64,000 nucleotides of DNA from Amycolatopsis australiensis (GTDB taxonomy: Bacteria; Actinomycetota; Actinomycetes; Mycobacteriales; Pseudonocardiaceae), in contig NZ_FPJG01000006.1 of the NCBI RefSeq assembly GCF_900119165.1, positions 3,286,001 through 3,350,000 on the forward strand, in the 5' to 3' direction. Below, piece by piece: positions 54,197-62,408 of the stretch. Each line of letters begins with the position of its first letter. The stretch's first letter is position 1. The notes under the pieces were generated by a model. The model was not told the origin of the DNA, did not search any database, and saw nothing but the letters and a program-made list of their open reading frames with translations. The translations under genes and the position numbers were made by a program.

Positions 54197-54612
54197 CCTA
54201 CGTTTCGCACGTCCGCCCGCGCTGGACGGACATGGACGTCTACGGCCACATCAACCACGCGAAGATGGTGACGCTGCTCGAAGAGGCGCGGATCCCGCTG
54301 CTGTTCGCCGGCGCCGTCGAGGCCGGGCTCGAGCAGCTGCCGAAGGGCATCGTCGTGGTCAAGCTGGAGGTGGCCTACAAGGCGCCGATCGTGGTGTCCG
54401 GGCAGCAGCTGCGCGTCGACATCGACCTGACCGAGCTGCGGGCGGCGAGCTTCACGCTGGCCTACCGCGTCCGCACCGGGCCGTCCGCGGACGATCCGGT
54501 GGCGGTGACGGCGGAGACGGTGCTGGCGCCGTACGACACCGTCGCGCTGCGGCCGCGTAGGCTCACCCCGGCCGAGTCGGAGTTTCTGAAGCAGGGGTTC
54601 GCGGATGCCTGA
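54193..54612 (+). CDS. 4HBT-type acyl-CoA thioesterase
   Basis: A 139-aa single hotdog protein: VRPRWTDMDVYGHINHAKMVTLLEEAR contains the active-site Asp and the long helix. The family hydrolyses short or aromatic acyl-CoAs. It is translationally coupled to gdh by a four-base overlap, an arrangement also seen in mycobacteria (Rv2475c beside Rv2476c). The next gene's ATG overlaps its end by eight bases. Confidence 0.9.
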   Translation: MTYVSHVRPRWTDMDVYGHINHAKMVTLLEEARIPLLFAGAVEAGLEQLPKGIVVVKLEVAYKAPIVVSGQQLRVDIDLTELRAASFTLAYRVRTGPSADDPVAVTAETVLAPYDTVALRPRRLTPAESEFLKQGFADA

Positions 54613-55240
54613 GTTGTTCGTGCCGGACGCGGCCGACCGGGAGACCCTCGGCGCGTTCGTCGCCCGCGCGGTGCGGCTGGACGGCCAGACGGCCGTCCGG
54701 CTGCGGCAGCGCGGCGACGGCGTGGTGGAGGCCTGGTCGGCGACGCCGTTCGAGTGCCTGGCCACGCGCGCGGTGGCGGGCGACGTCACCCCCGGCGACG
54801 TCACGGTGTCGGGCAACGAGCTGCTGGCGGCACTGACGGTGGCGGGCGGCCCCCGGATGGACCCGGGCCCGGCCCGCGACCTGCTGTGGCACGGCGAGCT
54901 GCCGCCACCGGGCCGCTGGCCGCTGGTGGACGAGCTGCCGGCCCGGGTGGTGGCCGAGCTGGCCGACCGCGGCGTGACGCTGGCCCGCGACAACGTGGGC
55001 CCGCACGGCACGCCACCGGCGTCGCTGATGGACCAGGCGGTGCTGACGGTGACCGGCGGCGAGCAGGAGGTCAAGGTCCAGATGCGCTGCCTGTTCGCGA
55101 TGTCGGGAATGGGTTTCGTGGACTCGGACGTGGAAGGCGACGTGGTCCGCGTGACGGCGACGGACTCGTGGCTGCGCCTGGACGCCCGCTACGGCGCGAT
55201 CGTCCGGCGCCGCCACGCGCTGCTGCCCCTGCTCTTCTGA
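54605..55240 (+). CDS. Conserved actinobacterial hypothetical protein
   Basis: A 211-aa soluble protein overlapping the thioesterase gene by eight bases. Beta-rich patches (VRLRQRGDGVVEAW, CLATRAVAGDVTPGDVTVSG, GEQEVKVQMRCLFAMSGMGF) and a C-terminal WLRLDARYGAIVRRR are visible. I know this position as occupied by an uncharacterised conserved gene (Rv2474c-like), but no domain function can be assigned. Confidence 0.7.
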   Translation: MPELFVPDAADRETLGAFVARAVRLDGQTAVRLRQRGDGVVEAWSATPFECLATRAVAGDVTPGDVTVSGNELLAALTVAGGPRMDPGPARDLLWHGELPPPGRWPLVDELPARVVAELADRGVTLARDNVGPHGTPPASLMDQAVLTVTGGEQEVKVQMRCLFAMSGMGFVDSDVEGDVVRVTATDSWLRLDARYGAIVRRRHALLPLLF

Positions 55241-55474
55241 CGGATTCCTGACGGCTGCCACCGTGTTCCGCGAACGGTGGCAGCCCGAAGTCGCGGCCCG
55301 CCCTCCCTGGGGGCTGCCCCCGCTTCCAGCGTATCGGAGAGGCACGACGAAATTCGCCGTCCGGCGGCGCCGACGGCGTGCTTGTCCACATCACGACGGT
55401 GCTGTGCACAACCTGCCGGGCGGTGCCTTCGACGACGGAGCCCGGCTGGAAACACCCCAAGACAGGGTGGCGGC

Positions 55475-56431
55475 TCAGGGGAATCCGCGTAGCGGGCGAC
55501 GATCGCGGCGGCACGATCCCGCAACGCGGTGCGCAACGACTCCGGTGCCAGTGCCTCCGCCTTCGTGCCCAGCTGCCACAGCGCCCACTCGGCGTGCCAG
55601 GCGTCCTGGAAGGTCACCTCCATCCGCAGCCACCCGTTCGCGTCCGGCTGCTCCGCGCGGACGGCCACCGCGGTGTTCAGCAGCTCTTCCCGCCGCGCCG
55701 GGTGCACCCGGACTTCCGCGGTGCGCCGGCCGTCCGCCAGGAACCGCGCGCAGCGCTGCCGCCAGATCCGGTCGAGGTCGACCCCCGCCGGCCGCCGGTT
55801 CGGGCAGTCCCTCCACGGCGAGTACCCGGGAGAGCCGGTAAGTGCGGTCCGTGCCGGATCTCGTGGCCAGCAGGTAGGTCCGCTCGCGCACCGTCACCAG
55901 GCCGATCGGGTCCACCGTGCGCCACCGCGGCTCCTGGCCCGCGGCCGCGTAGTGGATGCGCAGCCTGTGCCCGGTCAGCACCGCGTGCCGGACCGCGAGC
56001 ATCGTCGCCCGTGGAACGTCCTCGGCCACCGGCCGCCGGGAGAGCAGATCGGTCTCCGGCTCGACGAGGAACCGCCGGGCCGCGTCGCTCGCCGTCGCGC
56101 GGTGGTGCTCCGGGAGCGCGTCGACCACCTTGCGCGTCGCCGAAGCCAATGCCGGGCCGGGGCCGGACACCCGAGCTGGCCCCGCGGTCAGCAGGGCCAG
56201 GGCTTCGTCGTGGTTCAGCCCGGTCAGCTCGGTCCGGAACCCGGGCAGCAACGCGAAACCGCCGTGCCGCCCGCGTTCGGCGTAGACGGGGACGCCGGCC
56301 GCGGACAGCGCGTCGATGTCGCGCAGCACCGTCCGCGGGGACACCTCCAGCTCGCGGGCCAGCGCGTCCGCGGTCAGCCGCCCCCGCTGACGCAGCAGCA
56401 GGACCAGCGAAACCAACCGGTCGGCGCGCAC
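55475..56431 (-). pseudogene. WYL-domain transcriptional regulator, frameshifted
   Basis: Starts at GTG 56431 with a DeoR-type HTH (VSLVLLLRQRGRLTADALAR, ELEVSPRTVLRDIDALSAAG) and a WYL domain (LRIHYAAAGQEPRWRTVDPI, GLVTVRERTYLLATRSG). After VLAVEGLPEPAAG the reading shifts. The correct continuation (VDLDRIWRQRCARFLADGRR, then HPARREELLNTAVAVRAEQP and DAWHAEWALWQLGTKAEALA) is in another frame from about 55795, at a GGCGGGGG run. The C-terminal effector domain is therefore lost unless this is a sequencing error. It is divergent from the RidA-like gene it probably controlled. Confidence 0.75.
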
Positions 56432-56516
56432 CCGCAGAACCCTAGCGAAATCACGACAGCGGGTGTCGTGATTCGACGGCAGGCTCTTCGCTACCGGACA
56501 ACCGAAAGGAACTTGC

Positions 56517-56919
56517 GTGACGATGAACCGAACGGCCGTCAACCCGGTCTCGTGGTCGGCCGGGCTGGGGTTCAACCAGGGTGAGCTTCCTCGAAGGACA
56601 CACCCGGACCCTGTACTGCTCCGGTCAGACCGCGGCCGGCGCCGACGGCAGGCCCCGGCACGAGGGCGACCTGGCCGCACAGCTGGAACTGAGCCTCGGC
56701 AACCTGGAGGCCGTGCTCGGCGCGGCCGGCATGTCGCTGGCGAACCTGGTCCGGCTGAACGTCTACACCACCGCCGTCGACGGGCTGTTCCCGCACTACG
56801 GCGTGCTGGCGGCGCGGCTGGCGGCGGCCGGGGTGGCGCCGGCCACCACGATGCTCGGGGTCACCCGGCTGGCCATCGCCGGCCAGCTGGTCGAACTGGA
56901 GGGAACCGCCGTCGCGTGA
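56517..56919 (+). pseudogene. RidA family protein, frameshifted
   Basis: The forward strand starts at GTG 56517 with VSWSAGLGFNQGEL, then needs a one-base shift near 56590 (an extra C in CTTCCTCG) to continue as EGHTRTLYCSGQTAAGADGR and further RidA motifs (NLVRLNVYTTAVDGLF, GVAPATTMLGVTRLA, VELEGTAVA). RidA proteins hydrolyse reactive enamine/imine intermediates. A GTG at 56581 could yield a shortened 112-aa form lacking the first strand. Confidence 0.7.
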
Positions 56920-56924
56920 CGGCG

Positions 56925-56956
56925 GCCTGCTGCCCGTCCCGGGGCGGGCAGCAGGC
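56925..56956. terminator. Terminator between RidA-like and alpha-glucosidase genes
   Basis: Perfect 12-bp stem GCCTGCTGCCCG / CGGGCAGCAGGC with apex TCCCGGGG between convergent genes; it abuts the aglA stop codon. Confidence 0.8.
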
Positions 56957-58506
56957 TAGACCAGCCAGGCGGCCGAATCCGCCGGCAGCTTCCCGTCCAC
57001 CAGCGGACTGCTCGACAACAGCACCTCACCCGGCGGCAGCGCGATCGGCGAAGCCGAGGTGTTCAGCGCGCACACGAGCCCACCTCCGCGCCGCCGGAAG
57101 GCGAAACATCCCGCCGGTGCCCCGTACCACTCCAGCTCCTCGCCGCTGAACGCCGGATGCGTCTTCCGCAGCTCGATCGCCGCCCGGTACAGCGAGAGCG
57201 TCGAGTCCGCGTCCTCGATCTGCTTCTCGACCGTCAGGGCCGCCCACTCCGCCGGCATCGGCAGCCACGTCCGCGGGTTGCGCGAGAACCCGAACGGCGG
57301 CAGGTCGCCCTCCCACGGCAGCGGCACCCGGGACACGTCACGGCCGAACTCCGCGCCGCTCGTCTTCGCGCGCGGGTCCGCCATCTCCGACGGCGCCAGG
57401 TCGACGTTCGCCAGCCCCAGCTCTTCGCCGTTGTACAGGTACACCGCGCCCGGCAGAGCCAGCTCCACCAGCGCCATCGCCCGCGCGCGGCGCACCCCCA
57501 CCTGGCCGCCCCCGTAGCGGCTCACCTGCCGCCAGACGTCGTGGTTGCCCAGCGTCCAGGTCGCCGGGGCGCCCACCCGGGCCGGCACCGTCAGGGACCG
57601 CTCGATGGCCGTGCGCATCGCGTCCGCGTCGAAATGGGTCAGCACCAGCCGGAAGTTGAACGCCAGGTGCAGCTCGTCCGGCCGCAGGTAGCGCGAGAGA
57701 CGTTCCTCGTCGGTCACCCAGATCTCGCCGACCGCCATCGCGTCCGGGAACTCGTCGAGCACCTTGCGGATCATCTGGTGGATCTCGTGGACGCCGTCGT
57801 GGTCCCAGCGCGGGTCGTAGTAGAGGCTCGGCCCCAGCGGGTCGGCGCGCGGGTCCATGTCCGGCAGCCCGGGCGGCTTGGCCATGCCGTGCGCCACGTC
57901 GATGCGGAAGCCGTCGACGCCGCGTTCGAGCCAGAACCGCAGCGTCCGCTCCAGGTCGGCGGCGACCTCGGGGTTGGCCCAGTTCAGGTCCGGCTGCTGC
58001 GGCGCGAACAGGTGCAGGTACCACTGCCCGTCCGGCACCCGGGTCCAGGCCGGACCGCCGAACGCGCTCACCCAGTTGTTCGGCGGGTCCTCGCCCTTCG
58101 GGCCGACACCGTCGCGGAAGATGTAGCGGTCGCGCTCCGGGCTGCCGGGCGCGGCCGCCATCGCGGACTTGAACCAGGCGTGCTGGTTGCTGGTGTGGTT
58201 GGGCACCACGTCGACGGTGACCTTGATGCCGCGCTTGTGCGCTTCGGTGAGCAGCACGTCGAAGTCGCCGAGGGTGCCGAACATCGGGTCGACGTCGCGC
58301 GGGTCGCTGATGTCGTAGCCGTGGTCGGCCATGGGGGAGCGGTAGAACGGCGTGAGCCACAGCGCGTCGACACCCAGCAGCTCCAGGTAACCGAGCCGGG
58401 AGCGGATGCCTTCCAGGTCACCGACGCCGTCGCCGTCCGAATCGGCGAACGAGCGCACGTAGACCTGGTAGAAGACGGCATCCCGCCACCAGGCGCCCGC
58501 TCTCAT
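56956..58506 (-). CDS. aglA: GH13 alpha-glucosidase
   Basis: A 516-aa GH13 enzyme (oligo-1,6/alpha-glucosidase subgroup). Conserved regions: WWRDAVFYQVYVRSFADSDG, VDVVPNHTS, DGFRIDVAHG with nucleophile Asp203, AVGEIW with acid/base Glu261, and LGNHD with Asp323. No signal peptide, so it acts on intracellular alpha-glucans or maltooligosaccharides. The ATG overlaps the stop of the truncated-haemoglobin gene (ATGA), the same pairing as Rv2471/glbO in M. tuberculosis. Confidence 0.92.
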   Translation of the reverse strand: MRAGAWWRDAVFYQVYVRSFADSDGDGVGDLEGIRSRLGYLELLGVDALWLTPFYRSPMADHGYDISDPRDVDPMFGTLGDFDVLLTEAHKRGIKVTVDVVPNHTSNQHAWFKSAMAAAPGSPERDRYIFRDGVGPKGEDPPNNWVSAFGGPAWTRVPDGQWYLHLFAPQQPDLNWANPEVAADLERTLRFWLERGVDGFRIDVAHGMAKPPGLPDMDPRADPLGPSLYYDPRWDHDGVHEIHQMIRKVLDEFPDAMAVGEIWVTDEERLSRYLRPDELHLAFNFRLVLTHFDADAMRTAIERSLTVPARVGAPATWTLGNHDVWRQVSRYGGGQVGVRRARAMALVELALPGAVYLYNGEELGLANVDLAPSEMADPRAKTSGAEFGRDVSRVPLPWEGDLPPFGFSRNPRTWLPMPAEWAALTVEKQIEDADSTLSLYRAAIELRKTHPAFSGEELEWYGAPAGCFAFRRRGGGLVCALNTSASPIALPPGEVLLSSSPLVDGKLPADSAAWLV

Positions 58507-58907
58507 CACACGAAGCTGTTCATCATGCTGTGCGCGGCCATCTCCAGGTACGCCCACAGCTGCCCGCGGTACGGCTCTTCGAGGTTCTCCTCGTCGACGG
58601 CGATCCGGATGCAGCGCAGCCACGCGTCCCGCTCGATCGGCCCGATCTTGAACGGCGCGTGCCGCATCCGCAGCCGCGGGTGCCCGCGGCGGTCGGAGTA
58701 GGTGTGCGGGCCACCCCAGTACTGCATCAGGAACAGCCGGAACCGCTCCTCGGCCGGGCCGAGGTCTTCTTCGGGGTAGAGCGGGCGCAGGATCTCGTCG
58801 CGCGCGACCTCCTCGTAGAACCGCGCGACGATCCGGCGGAACGTGGGTTCGCCGCCCACCGCTTCGTACAGGTTCGCCGGTTCGCTCACTGCAGACACGC
58901 CTCTCAT
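58506..58907 (-). CDS. glbO: Group II truncated haemoglobin
   Basis: A 133-aa 2-on-2 globin: [20 protein letters not shown] (B helix start), [24 protein letters not shown] with the CD1/E-helix region, [19 protein letters not shown] with proximal His on the F helix, and [11 protein letters not shown] with the G8 Trp typical of group II. Proposed roles are O2/NO handling near respiratory membranes. The start could instead be GTG 58889, which sits ten bases after GAGAGG. Confidence 0.92.
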   Translation of the reverse strand: MRGVSAVSEPANLYEAVGGEPTFRRIVARFYEEVARDEILRPLYPEEDLGPAEERFRLFLMQYWGGPHTYSDRRGHPRLRMRHAPFKIGPIERDAWLRCIRIAVDEENLEEPYRGQLWAYLEMAAHSMMNSFV

Positions 58908-59009
58908 TTTGCTCTCTTGGTGCGGGTTCCCGACGCCCGGTCCCGCGTGGAGCCGATGGTCGCGAACCCGTTCCCCAGCGTAACGACGCCGCCCGCCCGG
59001 GGCGGTCCG

Positions 59010-59996
59010 CTACTTCTCGATCGTCGGCGCCGTGGCGGGGAACAGCCTGCCGAGCGGCGGCTCGAAGCCGGCTTCCTCCAGGGCGGCCAGCAGCTGGGCC
59101 CGCAGGGCCCGCTGGACCGCCCACTGCTTGCCCGGCCGCACCTTCACGGTCAGCCGCAGCTCCAGGCCTTCCGGTGTGACGCTTTCCACGCCCAGCATCT
59201 CCGGCGGCTCGAGGACGTTGTCCTTGAGCGCGTCGCCCTCGGTGGCGGCGGACGCCGCTTCCGCGAGCACGGTCGTCGCGCGCTCGACGTCGGCCGTGTA
59301 GCCGAGCGGGACGTCCACGACCGCCACCGCGAAGCCCTGGCTCGAGTTGCCGACGCGCAGCACCTCGCCGTTGCGGACGTACCACACCGTGCCCTTGAGG
59401 TCACGCAGTGTCGTGATCCGCAGGCCGACCGCTTCGACGGTGCCGGACGCGACGCCGATGTCGACGATGTCGCCGACGCCGTACTGGTCCTCGACCATCA
59501 TGAAGATGCCGGACAGGAAGTCCTTGACCAGGTTCTGCGCGCCGAACCCGATCGCGACGCCGATGATGCCCGCCGACGCGATGATCGGCCCGAGGTTGAT
59601 GCCCAGCTCGCCCAGCACGAGGATGAACGCGAGGCCGTAGACCAGGAACGTCGTCACCGACTTCAGCACCGAGCCGATGGTCTGCGCGCGCTGGCGGCGC
59701 CGTTCGAACACGGCGGAGCCGAGCACTTCGGGGGCGCGCTCGCGCAGGGGGCGCAGCAGCGCGGGCAGCTTGCCGCCCGACTTCGGGAACGTGGTGACCC
59801 GGTTGATCAGCCGTCTCAGCAGCAGCCGCACGACGAACGCGATCAGGAGGATCATCAGGATCTTCAGCGGCTTGGTCAGCAGCCAGTTCGCCGAGCCGGC
59901 CAGCCATTCGTTCCCGGTGACCCGGAACACCTGGTAGCAGAACGTGCTGGTGTCGTCGGTGCACGGCGTCTTGGCGGTGGTGAGCAGGGGCAGCAC
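59010..59996 (-). CDS. MscS-family mechanosensitive channel
   Basis: About 328 aa from GTG 59996. An N-terminal helix precedes WLLTKPLKILMILLIAFVVR (TM1), VTTFLVYGLAFILVLGELGI (TM2), and the pore helix IIASAGIIGVAIGFGAQNLVKDFLSG. The beta domain follows (YGVGDIVDIGVASGTVEAVG, GTVWYVRNGEVLRVGN) with an alpha/beta C-terminus. It acts as an osmotic safety valve. An upstream ATG at 60083 would add 29 polar residues; the GTG has AAGGAT about twelve bases upstream. Confidence 0.88.
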   Translation of the reverse strand: MLPLLTTAKTPCTDDTSTFCYQVFRVTGNEWLAGSANWLLTKPLKILMILLIAFVVRLLLRRLINRVTTFPKSGGKLPALLRPLRERAPEVLGSAVFERRRQRAQTIGSVLKSVTTFLVYGLAFILVLGELGINLGPIIASAGIIGVAIGFGAQNLVKDFLSGIFMMVEDQYGVGDIVDIGVASGTVEAVGLRITTLRDLKGTVWYVRNGEVLRVGNSSQGFAVAVVDVPLGYTADVERATTVLAEAASAATEGDALKDNVLEPPEMLGVESVTPEGLELRLTVKVRPGKQWAVQRALRAQLLAALEEAGFEPPLGRLFPATAPTIEK

Positions 59997-60141
59997 GGGA
60001 GTTCGATCATCCTTCCGATCAGGTCGATCACCCGAACTCCAGGTGGATGTCGGGTCGCGCGGATGTGACACGTCATGTAACACACGTGCGCTGGGGGCCT
60101 GTTCTGTGGTCGACTATGCCTACGCCCCTGGAGGTGGTCGA

Positions 60142-60852
60142 GTGCCAGACCGACAACCCAGCCCCCGCGGCGCCTCCGGCCGAGCCACGGCCGACGAGAC
60201 GCCAGAGGTGGTCCTGCGCGCTTGCCCGGGGGGTTCCGCATCCGGCGGAGCCGTCCCGGCCGGGCCGGGGAGCCGCCCAGGGGGAGTTACCCGCCCGCCC
60301 GGACAGCGTAGTAGAGGCCGGGATCCGGCCGCCCCGGCCTGGGGCAGGCGCCGGGTGCTCCTGCTCAACGCCACTTTCGAGCCGCTGACCGCGCTGCCGC
60401 TGCGCCGCGCGGTCGTGCTCGTGATGTGCGGCAAGGCCGAAGTGGTGCACGGTGATCCCGGCGGGACCGAACTGCATTCGGCGAAGGTTTCGCTGCCGGT
60501 GCCTTCGGTGATCCGCCTCAGCACGTACGTGCGGGTACCCTACCGGGCCCAGGTGCCGCTGACGCGCGCCGGGCTGATGCACCGCGACCGGTACCGCTGC
60601 GCCTACTGCGGAGGGCGGGCGGAGACGATCGACCACGTCGTCCCGCGCAGCCGCGGCGGCCCCCACAGCTGGACGAACTGCGTCGCCTGCTGTGCGAAGT
60701 GCAACCACCGCAAGGCGGACCGGCTGCTCTCGGAGATCGGCTGGCGGCTGCGCGTCGTCCCGCGTGCCCCGCACGGGCCGCACTGGCGGCTGCTCGCCCA
60801 CTCCAAGGAGGCCGACCCGCTCTGGCAGCCGTATCTGGGTTCGGCCGCCTGA
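60142..60852 (+). CDS. HNH endonuclease
   Basis: A 236-aa protein with an ~65-residue Pro/Arg/Gly-rich N-terminus, then a conserved actinobacterial domain (RVLLLNATFEPLTALPLRRA) and an HNH nuclease: RCAYCGGRAETIDHVVPRSR, GGPHSWTNCVACCAKCNHRK, ADRLL. These contain two C-x-x-C zinc pairs and the D-H catalytic pair. It is the widespread stand-alone HNH protein near glbO in actinobacteria (Rv2469c-like); its biological target is unknown. GTG 60142 follows GGAGGTGG, which decides the start. Confidence 0.85.
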   Translation: MPDRQPSPRGASGRATADETPEVVLRACPGGSASGGAVPAGPGSRPGGVTRPPGQRSRGRDPAAPAWGRRRVLLLNATFEPLTALPLRRAVVLVMCGKAEVVHGDPGGTELHSAKVSLPVPSVIRLSTYVRVPYRAQVPLTRAGLMHRDRYRCAYCGGRAETIDHVVPRSRGGPHSWTNCVACCAKCNHRKADRLLSEIGWRLRVVPRAPHGPHWRLLAHSKEADPLWQPYLGSAA

Positions 60853-60876
60853 GCGTTCCGGCCCCGGACATGCCGG

Positions 60877-60906
60877 CGCCCCGGCTGCCTTGTGGCGGCC
60901 GGGGCG
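60877..60906. terminator. Terminator between HNH and hexad-repeat genes
   Basis: Stem CGCCCCGGCTGCC / GGCGGCCGGGGCG (12 of 13 paired plus one G-T) with a TTGT loop, between convergent genes. Confidence 0.65.
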
Positions 60907-60967
60907 AGCCGGGTGCTGGCACGGGGTCCAGGAGTGCGCGCGTGACCCTGAACGGACGGGCTTCGGT

Positions 60968-61339
60968 TCAGGCGGCCAGCGCGTAGTCGTGCTGGCAGGT
61001 GACGCGGGTGCCCATGGTGACGCGCGTGCCGCGGGTGACTCGCGTGCCCCGGGTGACGCGGGTGCCGCACGTCACACGCGTGCCGGCCGTCACTCGCGTG
61101 CCCATCGTGACCCGGGTGCCCCTGGTGACTCGCGTGCCCCGGGTGACTCGCGTCCCCGCCGTCACCCGGGTGCCCATGGTGACGCGCGTTCCGGCGGTGA
61201 CCCGTGTACCGCGCGTGACGCGTGTACCCCGGGTAACCCTTGTGCCCGCCGTCACACGCGTTCCGGGGACGAATTCGATGTCGCTCGGTGACGAGAAGGT
61301 CTCGGTGATCGCCTGTGCGGGGGGCTGGACGCTGTTCAT
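60968..61339 (-). CDS. Fifteen-hexad GTRVTx repeat protein
   Basis: A 123-aa protein: a 25-residue N-terminus (MNSVQPPAQAITETFSSPSD, ending IEFVP), fifteen uninterrupted GTRVTx hexads (x = A, R, M or C) and the tail QHDYALAA. ATG 61339 follows AGGAGG with proper spacing. The codons vary widely at third positions while G-T-R-V-T is invariant. Arg is encoded by CGN and AGG alike; the AGG change is silent here but breaks the opposite-strand VTRVPx reading. This supports the minus strand as coding. It could be a beta-solenoid (18-residue coils of three hexads) or a multicore precursor peptide; no modifying enzyme is adjacent. I recognise no family. Confidence 0.75.
   Translation of the reverse strand: MNSVQPPAQAITETFSSPSDIEFVPGTRVTAGTRVTRGTRVTRGTRVTAGTRVTMGTRVTAGTRVTRGTRVTRGTRVTMGTRVTAGTRVTCGTRVTRGTRVTRGTRVTMGTRVTCQHDYALAA
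60999..61283. repeat. 18-bp tandem repeat array encoding GTRVTx
   Basis: About fifteen 18-bp units, on the plus strand of the form GTGACGCGCGTGCCGCGG. Differences fall mostly at one base in three, consistent with coding selection and not with a recent slippage array. Confidence 0.85.
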
Positions 61340-61626
61340 GGCAAGGCCTCCTGGGACCGGTGCGTTACCTGCTGGGGCTGGGGAGCGGGGCGCAAGGCCC
61401 GTACAGGTGAAAAAGCTACGAGGATTTCAAGGCGGCGACAAGACGACAGCGGCGGGTGCGGCCGCCTGTACGTTGAGTTGCAACCTTTCGGCCCGACGGT
61501 CTTCGCCCCAACGTTCCATTGCCCGCGAGCCAAGCGGCGGACGGCGCCCGGCTTACGACGAACGGTCGAGTGCGGTGCGCGCGGTGCGCGCGGTGGCCGC
61601 GGAGGTCATCCGATACGCTCAGCGCC

Positions 61627-61878
61627 GTGAACGTTGTCGAGACGATCGTGGTCTTCGCCGTGATCCCGCTGGCCATCTACGGCCTCGCCGGGCTGCTGAC
61701 GCTCCGGCGCAGGTCCGGTGCCCCGCGATACCGGTCCGGCCAGGCTTGGGAGTACCCGCCCATGTGGTGGAGCGCCAACCCCGAAGGGGTGGGTGCCGGG
61801 CACCGGCACGCCGGCGTCGAGAACAGCGCGCCCGAAGGCGCCCCGACCGCGGCGGGAGGCGCTCGTGGCAACTGGTGA
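61627..61878 (+). CDS. ctaJ: CtaJ-like small aa3-oxidase subunit
   Basis: An 83-aa protein with one N-terminal membrane helix (VVETIVVFAVIPLAIYGLAG) followed by LLTLRRRSGAPRYRSGQAWE and YPPMWWSANPE, then a variable tail. The pattern and location beside the DUF5130 gene match CtaJ, a small subunit seen in the mycobacterial III2-IV2 supercomplex; I recall the M. smegmatis gene as lying near pepN. GTG 61627 was chosen. It overlaps the next gene by 14 bases. Confidence 0.6.
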   Translation: MNVVETIVVFAVIPLAIYGLAGLLTLRRRSGAPRYRSGQAWEYPPMWWSANPEGVGAGHRHAGVENSAPEGAPTAAGGARGNW

Positions 61879-62353
61879 GCTGACGAAGCGCGTCGACGAG
61901 TCCGAGCTGGGCTACGGCGAGGCCATCACGAACAGCGGCCGCGTGTCCGCGGCCAAGATGTACGAGCCGGCGGCGCCGACGAGCCCGTTCACGACGCGCC
62001 AGCTGGCCCGCCTGGACGAGGCGCTGACGTTCGCGAGCCGCGAGACCGGCCTGGACTTCAGCGTGTACCTGGGCGAGCTGGGCGAGGACAGCCGCGCGGC
62101 GGCGGAGAAGCTGCACGCGACGACGGCGAACCCGGCCAACTCGGTCCTGGTGGCGGTGTCCCCGGGCGAGCGGCTGATCGAGATCGTGACGGGCCGGACG
62201 GCGCACCTGCGCCTCCCGGACCGCGGCGCGAAGCTGGCGGTGGCGAGCATGGTGGCGTCCTTCAAGGAGGGCGACCTGGTCCGCGGGCTGGTGAACGGCC
62301 TGGTGAACGCCCTGCGCATGCTGTCCGACCAGGCGGGTCCCGCGCCCCGCTGA
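61865..62353 (+). CDS. DUF5130 (TPM-like) family protein
   Basis: A 162-aa soluble protein: TSPFTTRQLARLDEALTFAS, TGLDFSVYLGELGEDSRAAA, SVLVAVSPGERLIEIVTGRT, LAVASMVASFKEGDLVRGLV. It is the Rv2468c-like conserved protein next to pepN. The alternating strand-helix pattern resembles the TPM_phosphatase fold, but its role is unproven. The GTG start lies within the 3' end of the ctaJ-like gene. Confidence 0.8.
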   Translation: MATGELTKRVDESELGYGEAITNSGRVSAAKMYEPAAPTSPFTTRQLARLDEALTFASRETGLDFSVYLGELGEDSRAAAEKLHATTANPANSVLVAVSPGERLIEIVTGRTAHLRLPDRGAKLAVASMVASFKEGDLVRGLVNGLVNALRMLSDQAGPAPR

Positions 62354-62364
62354 TCGCAGGCACG

Positions 62365-62401
62365 AAGAAGGCCCCGCACCGGCTCGGTGCGGGGCCTTCT
62401 T
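62365..62401. terminator. Bidirectional terminator
   Basis: Perfect 16-bp stem AAGAAGGCCCCGCACC / GGTGCGGGGCCTTCTT with a five-base loop, between the convergent DUF5130 and pepN genes; A and T tracts serve both directions. Confidence 0.9.
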
Positions 62402-62408
62402 GCCGTGG

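Noticed and set aside
60999..61280. CRISPR array or forward-strand VTRVPx repeat protein
   Set aside because: The 18-bp units are contiguous with no spacers. The forward reading has no convincing start and is broken by an Arg-to-Leu change that is silent in the reverse reading.
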